DNA of 64,000 nt from an uncultured Phascolarctobacterium sp. GTDB lineage: Bacteria > Bacillota > Negativicutes > Acidaminococcales > Acidaminococcaceae. The stretch's first letter is position 1; each line of letters opens with the position of its first letter. The notes below the pieces were generated by a model. It had not been told where the DNA came from and searched no databases. It saw only the letters and a program-made list of their open reading frames with translations. The position numbers and the translations under genes were made by a program. Where the stretch lies: contig CAUDEF010000003.1 in assembly GCA_958448515.1 (NCBI GenBank), positions 69,427 through 133,426 of the forward strand. The letters are read 5' to 3'. Positions 54,071-62,617 of this stretch are shown here, piece by piece.

Positions 54071-55417
54071 TTAATCTGTAAGTTTATTCTTCTTCCAGCC
54101 TCCGCTGTTCCATCGATAAATGAAAACCAGTGCCCTGATACATTCATCAATGCACATTGCCAGCCAGATACCCACCAGACCCATATTTAAAACAATGCCA
54201 AAAACATACGCACCTAAAGTTGCTACCAGCCACATAGATATCAACCCAGTCGTTACAGGCCACTTTATATCTCCTGCAGCCTGCAGGGACATTACCATAA
54301 CCATATTTACGGCTCTTCCCATTTCAAGAAAAATTTCTATCAGAAAAATTTGTCTTCCTAAGGCTAATACTTCAGGATTATCTGTAAAAATACCATAAAT
54401 AAAATCACTGTGCAAATATAAAATAAAAGTTAGGCTGCCGCTCAATAAAACAGCAATACGAATTGTTTTCCAAACTCTTTCAGTTACAGCATCCAAATCA
54501 CCTTTGCCTATCAAAAAGCCTACAATAATTTGCGTAGCCATTGCCAGTGCCTGAGAATAAATATAAGAACAGTTGGCAATAATGTAAGCATAAACTTTGG
54601 TTGTAATTACAACTATGCCCATAACATTAACAAAGCGCATAATTAACATCTGAGAAATATGATAAGAAAGTGATTCCCCACCTGACGGCAGACCAAGATA
54701 TAAAATTTTATATAAAGTCTTTTTTGGAAAAGGCTTAAGATATTTCATGGAAAGCTTGATATCAATAAATCGATGAAAGAAATATATAATAAGTAACAGA
54801 CCCAGCACTTTACTTGTATTTGTAGAAATTGTTACCCCTAAAACGCCGAGAGCCGGTATTGGTCCAAATCCATGAATGAGGAAGCAATTACCGATAATAT
54901 TGATAACATTCATTACAACAGAAGTTGCCATAGTGATTTTTAAAAGAGAGTAGCCTCTGAAAAAAGATATAAAAGCAATATATACAGACTGAACTACAAT
55001 AAATAAACCTATATATCCCAGAAAAAGAGCCGCTTCCTGCCATATATCCTGCGGAACATCTAAAAGATGAAGGAAAAAATCTCTGCCGACAAACAAAATT
55101 ATACTGATGACTAAACCAATTATAAAATTAGTAAACAAAGAAACAGTACATACTTCGGCAACTTTCTCTTTGTTATCAGCACCTCGATACTGAGCAATTA
55201 AAATAGTTGCAGCCATGCTGATGACACTAAGAGCAATAATTACAATATTGATAATCTGATTGGCATTACCTACTGCCGCAACAGAATGCTGTGAATAGCG
55301 GCTCAGCATAAACTGGTCTACATTGCCAACCATCATTTGCAGCAAAATTTCTACAAAAATAGGCCAGGTCATTTTAAAAACTGATATTTTATCAGTGTTC
55401 TTTTTAATATTGTCCAT
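54071..55417 (-). CDS. MATE-family multidrug exporter
   Basis: The ATG at 55417 follows GGAGGGG; the frame extends to 55459 but would absorb the leader hairpin. The 448-residue product has about 12 hydrophobic segments in two repeats. Opening TWPIFVEILLQMMVGNVDQF and the VGNANQI and IGKGDLDAV segments fit MATE exporters, which couple drug efflux to sodium or protons. A terminator-like hairpin lies in its leader. It is the last chromosomal gene before the mobile element. Confidence 0.9.
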   Translation of the reverse strand: MDNIKKNTDKISVFKMTWPIFVEILLQMMVGNVDQFMLSRYSQHSVAAVGNANQIINIVIIALSVISMAATILIAQYRGADNKEKVAEVCTVSLFTNFIIGLVISIILFVGRDFFLHLLDVPQDIWQEAALFLGYIGLFIVVQSVYIAFISFFRGYSLLKITMATSVVMNVINIIGNCFLIHGFGPIPALGVLGVTISTNTSKVLGLLLIIYFFHRFIDIKLSMKYLKPFPKKTLYKILYLGLPSGGESLSYHISQMLIMRFVNVMGIVVITTKVYAYIIANCSYIYSQALAMATQIIVGFLIGKGDLDAVTERVWKTIRIAVLLSGSLTFILYLHSDFIYGIFTDNPEVLALGRQIFLIEIFLEMGRAVNMVMVMSLQAAGDIKWPVTTGLISMWLVATLGAYVFGIVLNMGLVGIWLAMCIDECIRALVFIYRWNSGGWKKNKLTD

Positions 55418-55431
55418 AAAATTCCCCTCCA

Positions 55432-55464
55432 GAAAAAACAAAACCACGCTACATGGCATGGTCT
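55432..55464 (-). terminator. Terminator-like hairpin in the MATE leader
   Basis: On the minus strand a 9-bp stem (55464-55456 with 55449-55441, two wobble pairs) has a 6-nt loop and is followed by TGTTTTTT, only 15 nt before the ATG at 55417. It could be an attenuator of the exporter gene or the end of an upstream transcript. Confidence 0.55.
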
Positions 55465-55599
55465 TATGTTTATTTAATTTAATCTATCATCTTTATAATA
55501 TTACTTTATCTCCAGTACATACCTGTATACAAACTTATATATTGAACATTTTTCTACATTGAGCAATTTCTTAAATCTTTTATCATTTAGTTTATACAA

Positions 55600-55635
55600 A
55601 AAATAAAACCACGCATAAATGCGTGGTTTTATTTT
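55600..55635 (-). terminator. Terminator downstream of the recombinase
   Basis: A 15-bp near-palindrome AATAAAACCACGCAT/ATGCGTGGTTTTATT with T-rich flank on either strand, 66 nt after the recombinase stop. Confidence 0.85.
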
Positions 55636-55640
55636 CATTC

Positions 55641-55700
55641 TGTTATGGTAGCGCTAACCCGCGTCGGCATTATACCATATTTTCGCATACACTTTCAACA
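55641..55700. other. Candidate attachment-site (attL) region of the mobile element
   Basis: The stretch between the terminator and the recombinase stop has an unusually GC-rich block, GCGCTAACCCGCGTCGGC (55653-55670), flanked by TATGGTA and TACCATA inverted 7-mers. Large serine recombinases usually lie next to their attachment site. No sequence of the other border is available, so the site is a guess. Confidence 0.25.
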
Positions 55701-57314
55701 TTAAGTTCTCTGTTTTAATCTTACCAAATTCCTATTGAGCTGATAGTGTATTTTAGGATATCTCTTTTTTAAATAAAAAGGGACCGCGTTGAAAATAAAT
55801 TCAACGCGGTCTTCATAGACAATAACTTTATCGAGAAACATGCTGATCAGCTGCTGTGCTTCTTCTAACGTACCATTTTTAAACATTCTTTTAGCCTGAT
55901 TAAACACCTGCTTTACTGTACTGAAATCAAAATCAGTATTTTCATCTTTTATTTCATTTTCTATAATCTTTTGATGCAGCTGCTCTTTTTCTTTTCCCAA
56001 AGTTTCCAAACGATCCAATAATATGGGGCTGTCCGAGGCTTCGATAGCACTTAGTATCCTTACAATAGCATGTTCAATTTTTTTTAACTGCTTTTTTAAG
56101 TCTTCCAAAACTAAATTAGATTTTTTAGCAGCTAATTTTCTTTCCTGCTTAAACTGTTCAAATATTTTAGGAATTATTTTAGTATCAAAAACTGTATCAG
56201 CTAAATACTCTAAAACCGCTTTCTCTAAAGCATCTCTGTTTACCTCCTTATTTTTACAACTAATGCCGGTTCTATATCGTCGATTGTTACAACGGTACGT
56301 TACATAAGGTTTGTCTGCGTTTTGTGTTTTCTTACGGTTTCCCGAAAAAGCGGAACCACACACACCACAAATTATCTTACCGCTCAAAAGATATCTTTCT
56401 TTTTTGCGTACTACCTTATGCTTTTTACGCTTATTTAGTATTTCCTGAACTTTTTCAAAATCTTCTTTACTTATAATAGCCGGAACACCATCTGGAACGA
56501 TAATCATTTTTTCCGGCAGATTATAATCATGATTATTCCGACTTTTTGTATAATAATCTTTTGGTTTTCCCCGCCGGTAAAAGTATATGCCCATGTATTT
56601 CGGGTTTCGCAGTATCTCGTATAACGATGTCTTGCGCAACGGATTACCACGTCTGCTGCTAAAACCAAGCTCATTTAATCTATCAATAATATCATTATAA
56701 GAATAATGCTCTAAAATCATTTTGAAAATAATTTTTACGCCCTCAGCTTCATGAGGATTTATTACCAATTTTTTGGTTTTTTCGTCAATATCATATCCGT
56801 ATGGTGCCGTGCCGCCAGTGTGCATAGCCTTCAACGCGTTTTCTTTGAGGCCCTTTTTGACCTCTCTGGCCAAGTTTTGACTGTAAAACTCGGCCAGCAG
56901 TTCAATCATGCCTTCCATAAGCTTGCCTTCCGGTGTTTCGTCATCAAATCGTTCCAACACGCTGAGTAGATCTACGTTGGATTTACGTAGCTGAATACGA
57001 TACCCCATGCTGTCACGCCTATTGCGTGCAAAGCGGTCCAGCTTATGGACGATGACAAAATTAAAATTACCATCTGCGGCATCAGCAATCATCTGCTGAA
57101 ATTGCTCGCGGTCATCGCTTGTACCCGAACGAGCTTTGTCAATATAGTGCTTGACGATGACAAGGCCATTGGCAGCCGCGAATTCATTTATAGCACGTAT
57201 TTGAGCATCAACAGACTCATCTCTCTGATTGTCTGAGGAAAACCTCGCATACGCTACAGCTTTCGGCTCAACACCTTTAGCCTTTAAGCTAAGCAGCTTT
57301 TCTTGTAAATTCAT
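55701..57314 (-). CDS. Large serine recombinase (site-specific integrase)
   Basis: The 537-residue product has an N-terminal resolvase domain (catalytic Ser in YARFSSDNQRDES, then VHKLDRFARNR and EFYSQNLAREVKKGL), followed by a Recombinase domain (AHTG-type GGTAPYGYDID), a zinc-ribbon part (ICGVCGSAFSGNRKK, then a further Cys pair) and a coiled coil. All elements of phage and ICE integrases of this class are present and the frame is intact. Its ATG has GGAGGAGGAAG ahead of it and lies inside the 53-codon gene. Confidence 0.93.
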   Translation of the reverse strand: MNLQEKLLSLKAKGVEPKAVAYARFSSDNQRDESVDAQIRAINEFAAANGLVIVKHYIDKARSGTSDDREQFQQMIADAADGNFNFVIVHKLDRFARNRRDSMGYRIQLRKSNVDLLSVLERFDDETPEGKLMEGMIELLAEFYSQNLAREVKKGLKENALKAMHTGGTAPYGYDIDEKTKKLVINPHEAEGVKIIFKMILEHYSYNDIIDRLNELGFSSRRGNPLRKTSLYEILRNPKYMGIYFYRRGKPKDYYTKSRNNHDYNLPEKMIIVPDGVPAIISKEDFEKVQEILNKRKKHKVVRKKERYLLSGKIICGVCGSAFSGNRKKTQNADKPYVTYRCNNRRYRTGISCKNKEVNRDALEKAVLEYLADTVFDTKIIPKIFEQFKQERKLAAKKSNLVLEDLKKQLKKIEHAIVRILSAIEASDSPILLDRLETLGKEKEQLHQKIIENEIKDENTDFDFSTVKQVFNQAKRMFKNGTLEEAQQLISMFLDKVIVYEDRVEFIFNAVPFYLKKRYPKIHYQLNRNLVRLKQRT

Positions 57315-57450
57315 GCTCTTCCTCCTCCGCTATCATTCTGGCAATGATAGCGGCAATTAAACTGATAGCCTCGCTCTCAGGCCAGCGATTTGCTTTTTTT
57401 ATAATAACTATCTCCCTGCCTTTTATAGAAACATCTACTTTTTTCTGCAT
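57289..57450 (-). CDS. 53-residue protein nested between helicase and recombinase
   Basis: The ATG follows the helicase stop directly (TAGATG) and has GGAGG 8 nt before it, inside the helicase tail. The gene overlaps the recombinase start by 26 nt. The product begins MQKKVDVSIKGREIVIIKK, has WPESEAISLIAAIIARMIAEEEE in the middle, and ends in a basic tail. The ISLIAAIIARM helix is amphipathic or membrane-leaning. Short recombination-directionality or accessory factors have this size, but no family is recognised. Confidence 0.65.
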   Translation of the reverse strand: MQKKVDVSIKGREIVIIKKANRWPESEAISLIAAIIARMIAEEEEHEFTRKAA

Positions 57451-59451
57451 CTATTTTACCTCCACAACACGCCAAATCGTCGGGCGACCTTCCCGCTTAT
57501 TATCCTGATGATTTACGATCTTGTATTTTATGCCAATTTTCTTTAATTCATCATTAATGGCTTTGGGCTGTTTTGAAAAACGCAGGCCGACTTTTTTAAA
57601 ATAATCGTCAACTTTATTCAAAAATGCTTCTTTCCCCTCTTCGTCATCTACGCACTCCTGAGAAGCCATGCTGCATAAAAATTTTTCTAAATCCAGCAAA
57701 GTGTCTTTATGTTCATCAAGCCGACCTATTTGAAACTTGTGAAACAGCCAACTTGATACCATGAACAAAAAGGCATTATTTCCGAATACCTTATTGTTTA
57801 ATGCATTAACATGCTGTTTATACAGCTCACTTTCTTCGAGAGGCAGAAACAGGGCGTATTCATCATCAGCTACCGGTACGGCAGCCTTTCTATTTTTAAG
57901 ACGTTGTTTATATTGATTCGTCAAATTCTGGCGGATATGTGCCAGCAAAAACTCTCGGAAATCAAATTCATCAATCTCAGTATCAAGATTTTTACAATCA
58001 AATAGGTCAACTAAATTGGTAAAGTAACTTAATAATCGTTCCATTTCGAGTACGGCAAAATTATTAACAATCAATCCGACTCTCGCATCCAGCCAAATAA
58101 ATTGTGAACAATATCTGCTGTTTCTAATTAATTCATTGTATTTGTTCACTTTTTCATCACATCCATTTACTTCAAGCCAACTTTTTAAACCAGCTAGAAT
58201 ATTATTATAATATTTCACTTTTTTAAGAAAATACTCTTTGCCATAGTTAAAAAAGTACACATTTAACTGTGGCCTTGATCTGAATCTACTAAATCTTATC
58301 CGGCCAAGCATCTGCAAAAATTCTACTTCATCATCAGCATCAATAAAAATATAACGAACTGCATCATCATTGATATTTACACCATTGTCCAATACAGATG
58401 TGCATATCAGGACTTTAGCATCAAATCTTTCAGTTTGTATCAGACGTTTATAACACACATATTCATCATTGATAATGCCAGCATTTTTGCTGCTCGAATC
58501 GATAAAAATTGCATTATCAAATTTATCAGCCAGTACGCGGCCAATCTTCTTGTTGTTAATAAATAGAACAGCTTTATAATCTGACTTATTTACTTCATCG
58601 ATCAGAGGAGTCAGCGCCTTTAAATAATCTTCGTTATATTCAACAGGCAGGAATTTATAATCTTTCTTTATGTCAGGGAAAATATACATCACTGTACCGT
58701 CGCTATAGTAGCTTTCTTTGATACCGGGATTGCAAATTCTGCTTGGTAGAAAACCAAATAAATTTGCATACATATACGGATACTTATACATATTATCTAA
58801 ATTTTCAGGCTGCATTTTTAAGCCTTTCTCAATAATATCAGGCATGATATTCTGAGGTGTTGCAGTAATAAAAATCTTTAAAGCAAATTTAAAATAGCCA
58901 AAAATGTCATCAAAGACCTGTTTTGTTGTATAATTAAACAAAGCATCTGCTTTAAAAAAGTGCGCTTCGTCTACAACAACTGCACCAATATTATAATTGC
59001 TTAATTGCTTTTTATTAGTTTGATAAAACGCCTGCATAGTCATAACAATGGCAGGTCCAAAATCAAACATCCCAACCTTGCCATTTTCAAATTCAGATTC
59101 AAATTGTGACTGCATCTCATAATATTCTGCTTTGCCCACATATCTGCCCAGAACATCACTAAGCAGCTGCTTTTTGGTCTGTTCACTAAGAGCAGTACGG
59201 TTAGTCAGCAGCAGCATTTTCTTTCCGCTGCGTCGTACTTCCGGCAACAGTCCATTTAACACCCACGTAGTTTTGCCAACACCTGTCGGAGCTGCAATGA
59301 CAACTGGGGTATTTGCCGTCCATAAGCAGATTTCTCTGTTAAGCAGGTTTAAATCAGCGACATCAAAGTTAATAACCTTGCAGCTATTCTCAGAATACAA
59401 ACGCTCTTTTTTAGTTACTATTTTTACTTTAACCGGTTCAAAATTTTCCAT
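57451..59451 (-). CDS. DEAD/DEAH-type helicase of a mobile element
   Basis: The 666-residue product has superfamily 2 motifs: Walker A AAPTGVGKTTWVL near residue 53, MLLLTNRTALSEQTK, VVVDEAHFF, FITATPQNI, LICTSVLDNGVNIND and QMLGRIRFSRFR (arginine fingers). The C-terminal 250 residues do not resemble a named domain. Such proteins accompany replication or mobilisation in integrated elements, which is inference here. A TATAAT lies at 59490-59485 and GGAGG precedes the ATG. The next two genes are coupled to it. Confidence 0.85.
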   Translation of the reverse strand: MENFEPVKVKIVTKKERLYSENSCKVINFDVADLNLLNREICLWTANTPVVIAAPTGVGKTTWVLNGLLPEVRRSGKKMLLLTNRTALSEQTKKQLLSDVLGRYVGKAEYYEMQSQFESEFENGKVGMFDFGPAIVMTMQAFYQTNKKQLSNYNIGAVVVDEAHFFKADALFNYTTKQVFDDIFGYFKFALKIFITATPQNIMPDIIEKGLKMQPENLDNMYKYPYMYANLFGFLPSRICNPGIKESYYSDGTVMYIFPDIKKDYKFLPVEYNEDYLKALTPLIDEVNKSDYKAVLFINNKKIGRVLADKFDNAIFIDSSSKNAGIINDEYVCYKRLIQTERFDAKVLICTSVLDNGVNINDDAVRYIFIDADDEVEFLQMLGRIRFSRFRSRPQLNVYFFNYGKEYFLKKVKYYNNILAGLKSWLEVNGCDEKVNKYNELIRNSRYCSQFIWLDARVGLIVNNFAVLEMERLLSYFTNLVDLFDCKNLDTEIDEFDFREFLLAHIRQNLTNQYKQRLKNRKAAVPVADDEYALFLPLEESELYKQHVNALNNKVFGNNAFLFMVSSWLFHKFQIGRLDEHKDTLLDLEKFLCSMASQECVDDEEGKEAFLNKVDDYFKKVGLRFSKQPKAINDELKKIGIKYKIVNHQDNKREGRPTIWRVVEVK

Positions 59452-59571
59452 TTTGAATACCTCCTTTGTGTATTTGATAAAGCTATTATACTCTGCGAAC
59501 CGAACCCTATTTACTATAACTGCATTTTGCTATTTATCGTACTTTTCGTACGCTAACGGAAGGAGAGAAGA
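59452..59571. promoter_or_regulatory. Divergent promoter region, helicase operon and HTH gene
   Basis: A 120-nt spacer holds a minus-strand -10 TATAAT (59490-59485) with the direct repeat GGTTCGGTTCGC just upstream, and, for the plus gene, AAGGAGAG before the ATG. GTAC repeats separated by TTTTC at 59551-59562 form a short palindrome. The neighbouring HTH protein is a likely user of these sites. Confidence 0.45.
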
Positions 59572-61050
59572 ATGAATAATATTGCAAAATCACTCGATAA
59601 CTTGACTAGTAAAGATTTTACAGACATAAAAACACACAAGAATTTGAAGTTTTATCTGACTTTATTAAGTATTGCGCGAGAATTATTCTATTCACGTAAA
59701 AATTTTGCAGCATATAGATTAATAGATGAATCTAGTCAGCCAAATGATGCGGATATTATCCATAAGCTATTAGATAATTTTTATAACAATGGCGAGAGTG
59801 AAGTATCTATTAAACGGCTTAATTCTATTGAAGAATTAATATCAAAATGCAATAACAGCATAACTGCATCTGAACTAGTTCTTATCAAATATGGATTTGA
59901 TACGATAATAAAGTCTTCTAGCGAAGTTCTTTTAAACAGAATAGAAAAACTTTTAAAAAATCATACTACCCCTCATACTTTAACTGCTGAAATCCGTTCT
60001 TCAATACTTCACTATAACCAAGCGCATGAAAATACAGCCCATGAAAAATACAATACAATAATTAATTTTATTTATTTAATAATATTACATCTTAAATTTT
60101 TCTTTACAAATTCAAATTGTAAATATATAAAAAACAATATTAGCGAAGATTTCTTCTACTGCGATTATGCAATCATTAATAATAAAGAAAAATCTGATTT
60201 AATCTTTAATTTGTATAAAGATTATCAGAATATTTATGAATATCAGACAAAACTTAGCCACCTTCACTTAACTCCAGATGAACTTTTCAGCAGAATTACA
60301 AATCAATTTGGCTTCGAGAAAGCCCGTCGCTATTTCAAAATAACTGGCGGTTTGCCTGAAGGAAAAACAGAAATTGTCAATAAAGAGGTTTTTGCTCAAA
60401 GACTATTGCAGGCTTTAAATACCAGCGGCAAAACACAAGTTAGCGTTGCCCACGAATTAAACATACCAAAAACTACTTTAAATTCATACTTCAGCTCAAC
60501 AGAAAAAATTCCAAACTCTTTCCCGAACGCACTTGCTTATGCGCTGAGTATTACGCCTGACTATCTGGCCGGAAAAACTGATCAGCCTAATCAATTTTTA
60601 GATTGCAGCACGAAACCCTTGTCTATAATTTACACACGTACTCCCGAAACTTTTAGTTACAGCTACCAAAAAAGCGCTGAATACCATGAGTTAAAAGAGG
60701 CCATAAAAAATATTCCTAATCCATTCGAAGTTACTAATGAACTTTTGAAACTTTCAGAGCGCTGTTTAAGAATGATCGCTTTATATAAGAAATCTGAACT
60801 AAACCCTGAGTTTTTATGGCGTGGGATAAACGACGCCGGCAAAGAATTAAATCAAGAAAAAATTGAAAAATGTACTGAACTAATTAAGAATTTTAGGTCT
60901 GAAAATCAAATAAATTTTACAAATCTCAATAAAGGTAATGATAAATTAGCTAAAGTATACTTCAAGGAAGTTTATCCTTTGCAAAATGAATTAGCTCATA
61001 AGTTACAAGAATTAGAAAAACAGTTAGCATCAGTCATTATACCAAAATAA
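59572..61050 (+). CDS. Large protein with central Xre-type HTH, AT-rich
   Basis: The 492-residue product has an N-terminal helical region of about 260 residues that I do not recognise. A phage-repressor-like helix-turn-helix follows (about residues 283-335: FAQRLLQALNTSGKTQVSVA, HELNIPKTTLNSY, and the PDYLAGKTDQP closing motif). About 150 further residues end in a coiled coil. It is more AT-rich than the chromosomal neighbours. Divergent from the helicase operon and convergent with the ERF operon. It could be the element's regulator with a sensor or effector half, or an abortive-infection-like protein. Confidence 0.7.
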   Translation: MNNIAKSLDNLTSKDFTDIKTHKNLKFYLTLLSIARELFYSRKNFAAYRLIDESSQPNDADIIHKLLDNFYNNGESEVSIKRLNSIEELISKCNNSITASELVLIKYGFDTIIKSSSEVLLNRIEKLLKNHTTPHTLTAEIRSSILHYNQAHENTAHEKYNTIINFIYLIILHLKFFFTNSNCKYIKNNISEDFFYCDYAIINNKEKSDLIFNLYKDYQNIYEYQTKLSHLHLTPDELFSRITNQFGFEKARRYFKITGGLPEGKTEIVNKEVFAQRLLQALNTSGKTQVSVAHELNIPKTTLNSYFSSTEKIPNSFPNALAYALSITPDYLAGKTDQPNQFLDCSTKPLSIIYTRTPETFSYSYQKSAEYHELKEAIKNIPNPFEVTNELLKLSERCLRMIALYKKSELNPEFLWRGINDAGKELNQEKIEKCTELIKNFRSENQINFTNLNKGNDKLAKVYFKEVYPLQNELAHKLQELEKQLASVIIPK

Positions 61051-61076
61051 AGGCAGGCGATAAGCCTGCCTTATTC
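61050..61076. terminator. Terminator between the HTH gene and the Cro-like gene
   Basis: Stem AAGGCAGGC/GCCTGCCTT (61050-61058, 61064-61072) with a 5-nt loop, then a mixed T-rich tail. It spans the stop of the minus-strand gene. Confidence 0.8.
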
Positions 61077-61289
61077 TTTTTCTTTCAGCAGTGACTTCAC
61101 TTCAACATCTAGTGCGGCCGCTATCAGCAATAACGTCTCCATATTGAAAGCACTTTTACCGCATTCCAAATCTGAAATTCTTGACCTAGATACACCAGCC
61201 AATGATGATAAACGCTGCTGTGTATATCCTCGCAAACTCCTATAATAGCGAACCTTTAATCCAATTTTTTTATATTTATCTTTAAACAT
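61071..61289 (-). CDS. Small Xre-family HTH regulator (Cro-like)
   Basis: The ATG at 61289 follows GGAGA by 7 nt; the frame extends to 61313. The 72-residue product is one helix-turn-helix domain: VRYYRSLRGYTQQRLSSLAGVSRSRISDLECG (two helices spanning YTQQRLSSLAG and SRSRISDLE). Such single-domain proteins regulate lysis or replication decisions in elements. It lies last in the ERF operon. Confidence 0.85.
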   Translation of the reverse strand: MFKDKYKKIGLKVRYYRSLRGYTQQRLSSLAGVSRSRISDLECGKSAFNMETLLLIAAALDVEVKSLLKEKE

Positions 61290-61316
61290 TTCAATTTCTC
61301 CGATCACTAACAAAAG

Positions 61317-61595
61317 CTAATTCCAAAACTCCCTGATTACTTCTACCAGCTTATGCTTCTGCGGCGCTCGCATCTTCCTCAGCGACTGCATCTCTTTCAG
61401 CATGGTATATATTTCATCATCAGTCATGACCTTCAGGAACTTCCTTAACCGAATAATAAGGATATTGGCAATACGTTCAATGGTTAAAATGTTTTTAAAA
61501 TCTTCTTCATCCTCTACAAGCTCTGTTATCAGCTGCTCCGATTTTCTCAGCATGTCGTTAAAGATGTAATTCTCAGCTCTGCTCCAATTCTTCAT
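61317..61595 (-). CDS. Small helical protein of unknown function
   Basis: The 92-residue protein is charged and probably all-helical, with acidic and basic patches and no recognised motif. It lies 12 nt after the ERF gene and 27 nt before the Cro-like gene, so it belongs to the same operon. Its function might be linked to recombination or regulation. Confidence 0.6.
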   Translation of the reverse strand: MKNWSRAENYIFNDMLRKSEQLITELVEDEEDFKNILTIERIANILIIRLRKFLKVMTDDEIYTMLKEMQSLRKMRAPQKHKLVEVIREFWN

Positions 61596-61607
61596 GCTTC
61601 ACCTTCC

Positions 61608-62243
61608 TTATGCAGCTTTGCTTGCTTTCTTCTGGCAGTCCATGCAAAGAGGCTGACCGAATTTATTTACCGAAAACTGCACTACCTTCTCACTGGTTAT
61701 ATCTTCACCACAGCCTACGCATACTGCAACACCTTCACTGGCTGTTTTCTTAGGTGCTGATTTTGGTTTACTGCTGGCAGCTGGTTTTACATTCTGCTGG
61801 CTTTCAGTGCAGGTAGCTTCATCAGTTTTTCCGTCAGCTTCAGGATCATCACCGGTAGCAATGCAAAGACTGAGCATGAAGGCATATTTTATGGCAGCAG
61901 TCTGAGCTTTCATCACAGCTTTATCTCCGGCATCCTGTCCTGAACCAATGCCAAACAAGTCCACGCTCTCTCCACTGTCGCTGTCAATGATGTGTACCTG
62001 TACCGATACAGTGGCTAAATGCTCGGTATTGCCTTTTAGGTTGGTAACGTCAACCATACTTTCTAATGTAGGGCAGACAATACTTGCCAGCTTATTTTTG
62101 GTAAGAGCTTCATTGACCTTCTGCAGCACATCCTCGGCGGTAGCATATTTGTAGTTATGAAAGCTATTAATGCCGTTCTTGGCTACATGGCTGCATTCGT
62201 TCATTACAGCTACAAGTTTTTTTGCGATTTTTGCATTTTCCAT
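61608..62243 (-). CDS. ERF-type single-strand annealing protein with zinc ribbon
   Basis: The 211-residue product opens with the ERF-family region: an N-terminal helix (KLVAVMNECSHVAKNG), NSFHNYKYATAEDVLQKV, VQVHIIDSDSGES, FGIGSGQDAGDKAVMKAQTAA and KYAFMLSLCIATGDDPEAD. These are phage recombinases that anneal single strands. A Ser/Lys/Thr linker follows, then a C-terminal zinc ribbon (CVGCGEDIT, then CMDCQKK). The fusion of a zinc ribbon to an ERF core is seen in some gut phages. Start has GGAGT. Confidence 0.85.
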   Translation of the reverse strand: MENAKIAKKLVAVMNECSHVAKNGINSFHNYKYATAEDVLQKVNEALTKNKLASIVCPTLESMVDVTNLKGNTEHLATVSVQVHIIDSDSGESVDLFGIGSGQDAGDKAVMKAQTAAIKYAFMLSLCIATGDDPEADGKTDEATCTESQQNVKPAASSKPKSAPKKTASEGVAVCVGCGEDITSEKVVQFSVNKFGQPLCMDCQKKASKAA

Positions 62244-62262
62244 ATAAATTCACTCCTTTACT

Positions 62263-62553
62263 TCAATAATCACTGGGAAACATGACTGTTATAATGTCAT
62301 ATTCGATTTTATCGGTGCTTTCAGCGGTAATAAAGATTTTGCCTTTACAGGTTTTATAGGCACCTAAAAGAAAATCTTTATATTTTAAAGCATCAGCATT
62401 AACAGCTTTATCTTCTTCAGAAATTTCACCCCAGTCCTTACGGCAGAATCTTCCTACAGATGCCAGGACTTGGGTACTGAATGCCAGGCTTTGTTTTACT
62501 TCACAGGCTAAGGCTGCCGTCTGATAAATTTTAGCTTTATGAAAAATATTCAT
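62263..62553 (-). CDS. Small mobile-element protein of unknown function
   Basis: The 96-residue product ends with a conserved-looking stretch: CRKDWGEISEEDKAVNADAL, LLGAYKT, IFITAESTDK and TVMFPSDY. A widespread small family on plasmids and integrated elements shows the same W-G, E-E-D, N, A-L, Y, T-E, F-P-x-D-Y spacing; its function is unknown to me. First gene of the operon with the ERF gene, after GGAGG and a promoter past the ATPase terminator. Confidence 0.6.
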   Translation of the reverse strand: MNIFHKAKIYQTAALACEVKQSLAFSTQVLASVGRFCRKDWGEISEEDKAVNADALKYKDFLLGAYKTCKGKIFITAESTDKIEYDIITVMFPSDY

Positions 62554-62573
62554 TTTAAACCTCCATACAAAAC

Positions 62574-62604
62574 AAAAAGCAGACAGTTTAAAACTGTCTG
62601 CTTA
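62574..62604 (-). terminator. Terminator of the ATPase gene
   Basis: A 13-bp perfect stem AAGCAGACAGTTT/AAACTGTCTGCTT around one base (62577-62603), followed by TTTTTG on the minus strand, 15 nt after the ATPase stop. Confidence 0.88.
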
Positions 62605-62617
62605 ATTTATAATATTT

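Noticed and set aside
55641..55690. A tRNA or tmRNA 3' end as integration target
   Set aside because: No T-arm consensus, acceptor stem or CCA pairing can be drawn in the GC-rich block.
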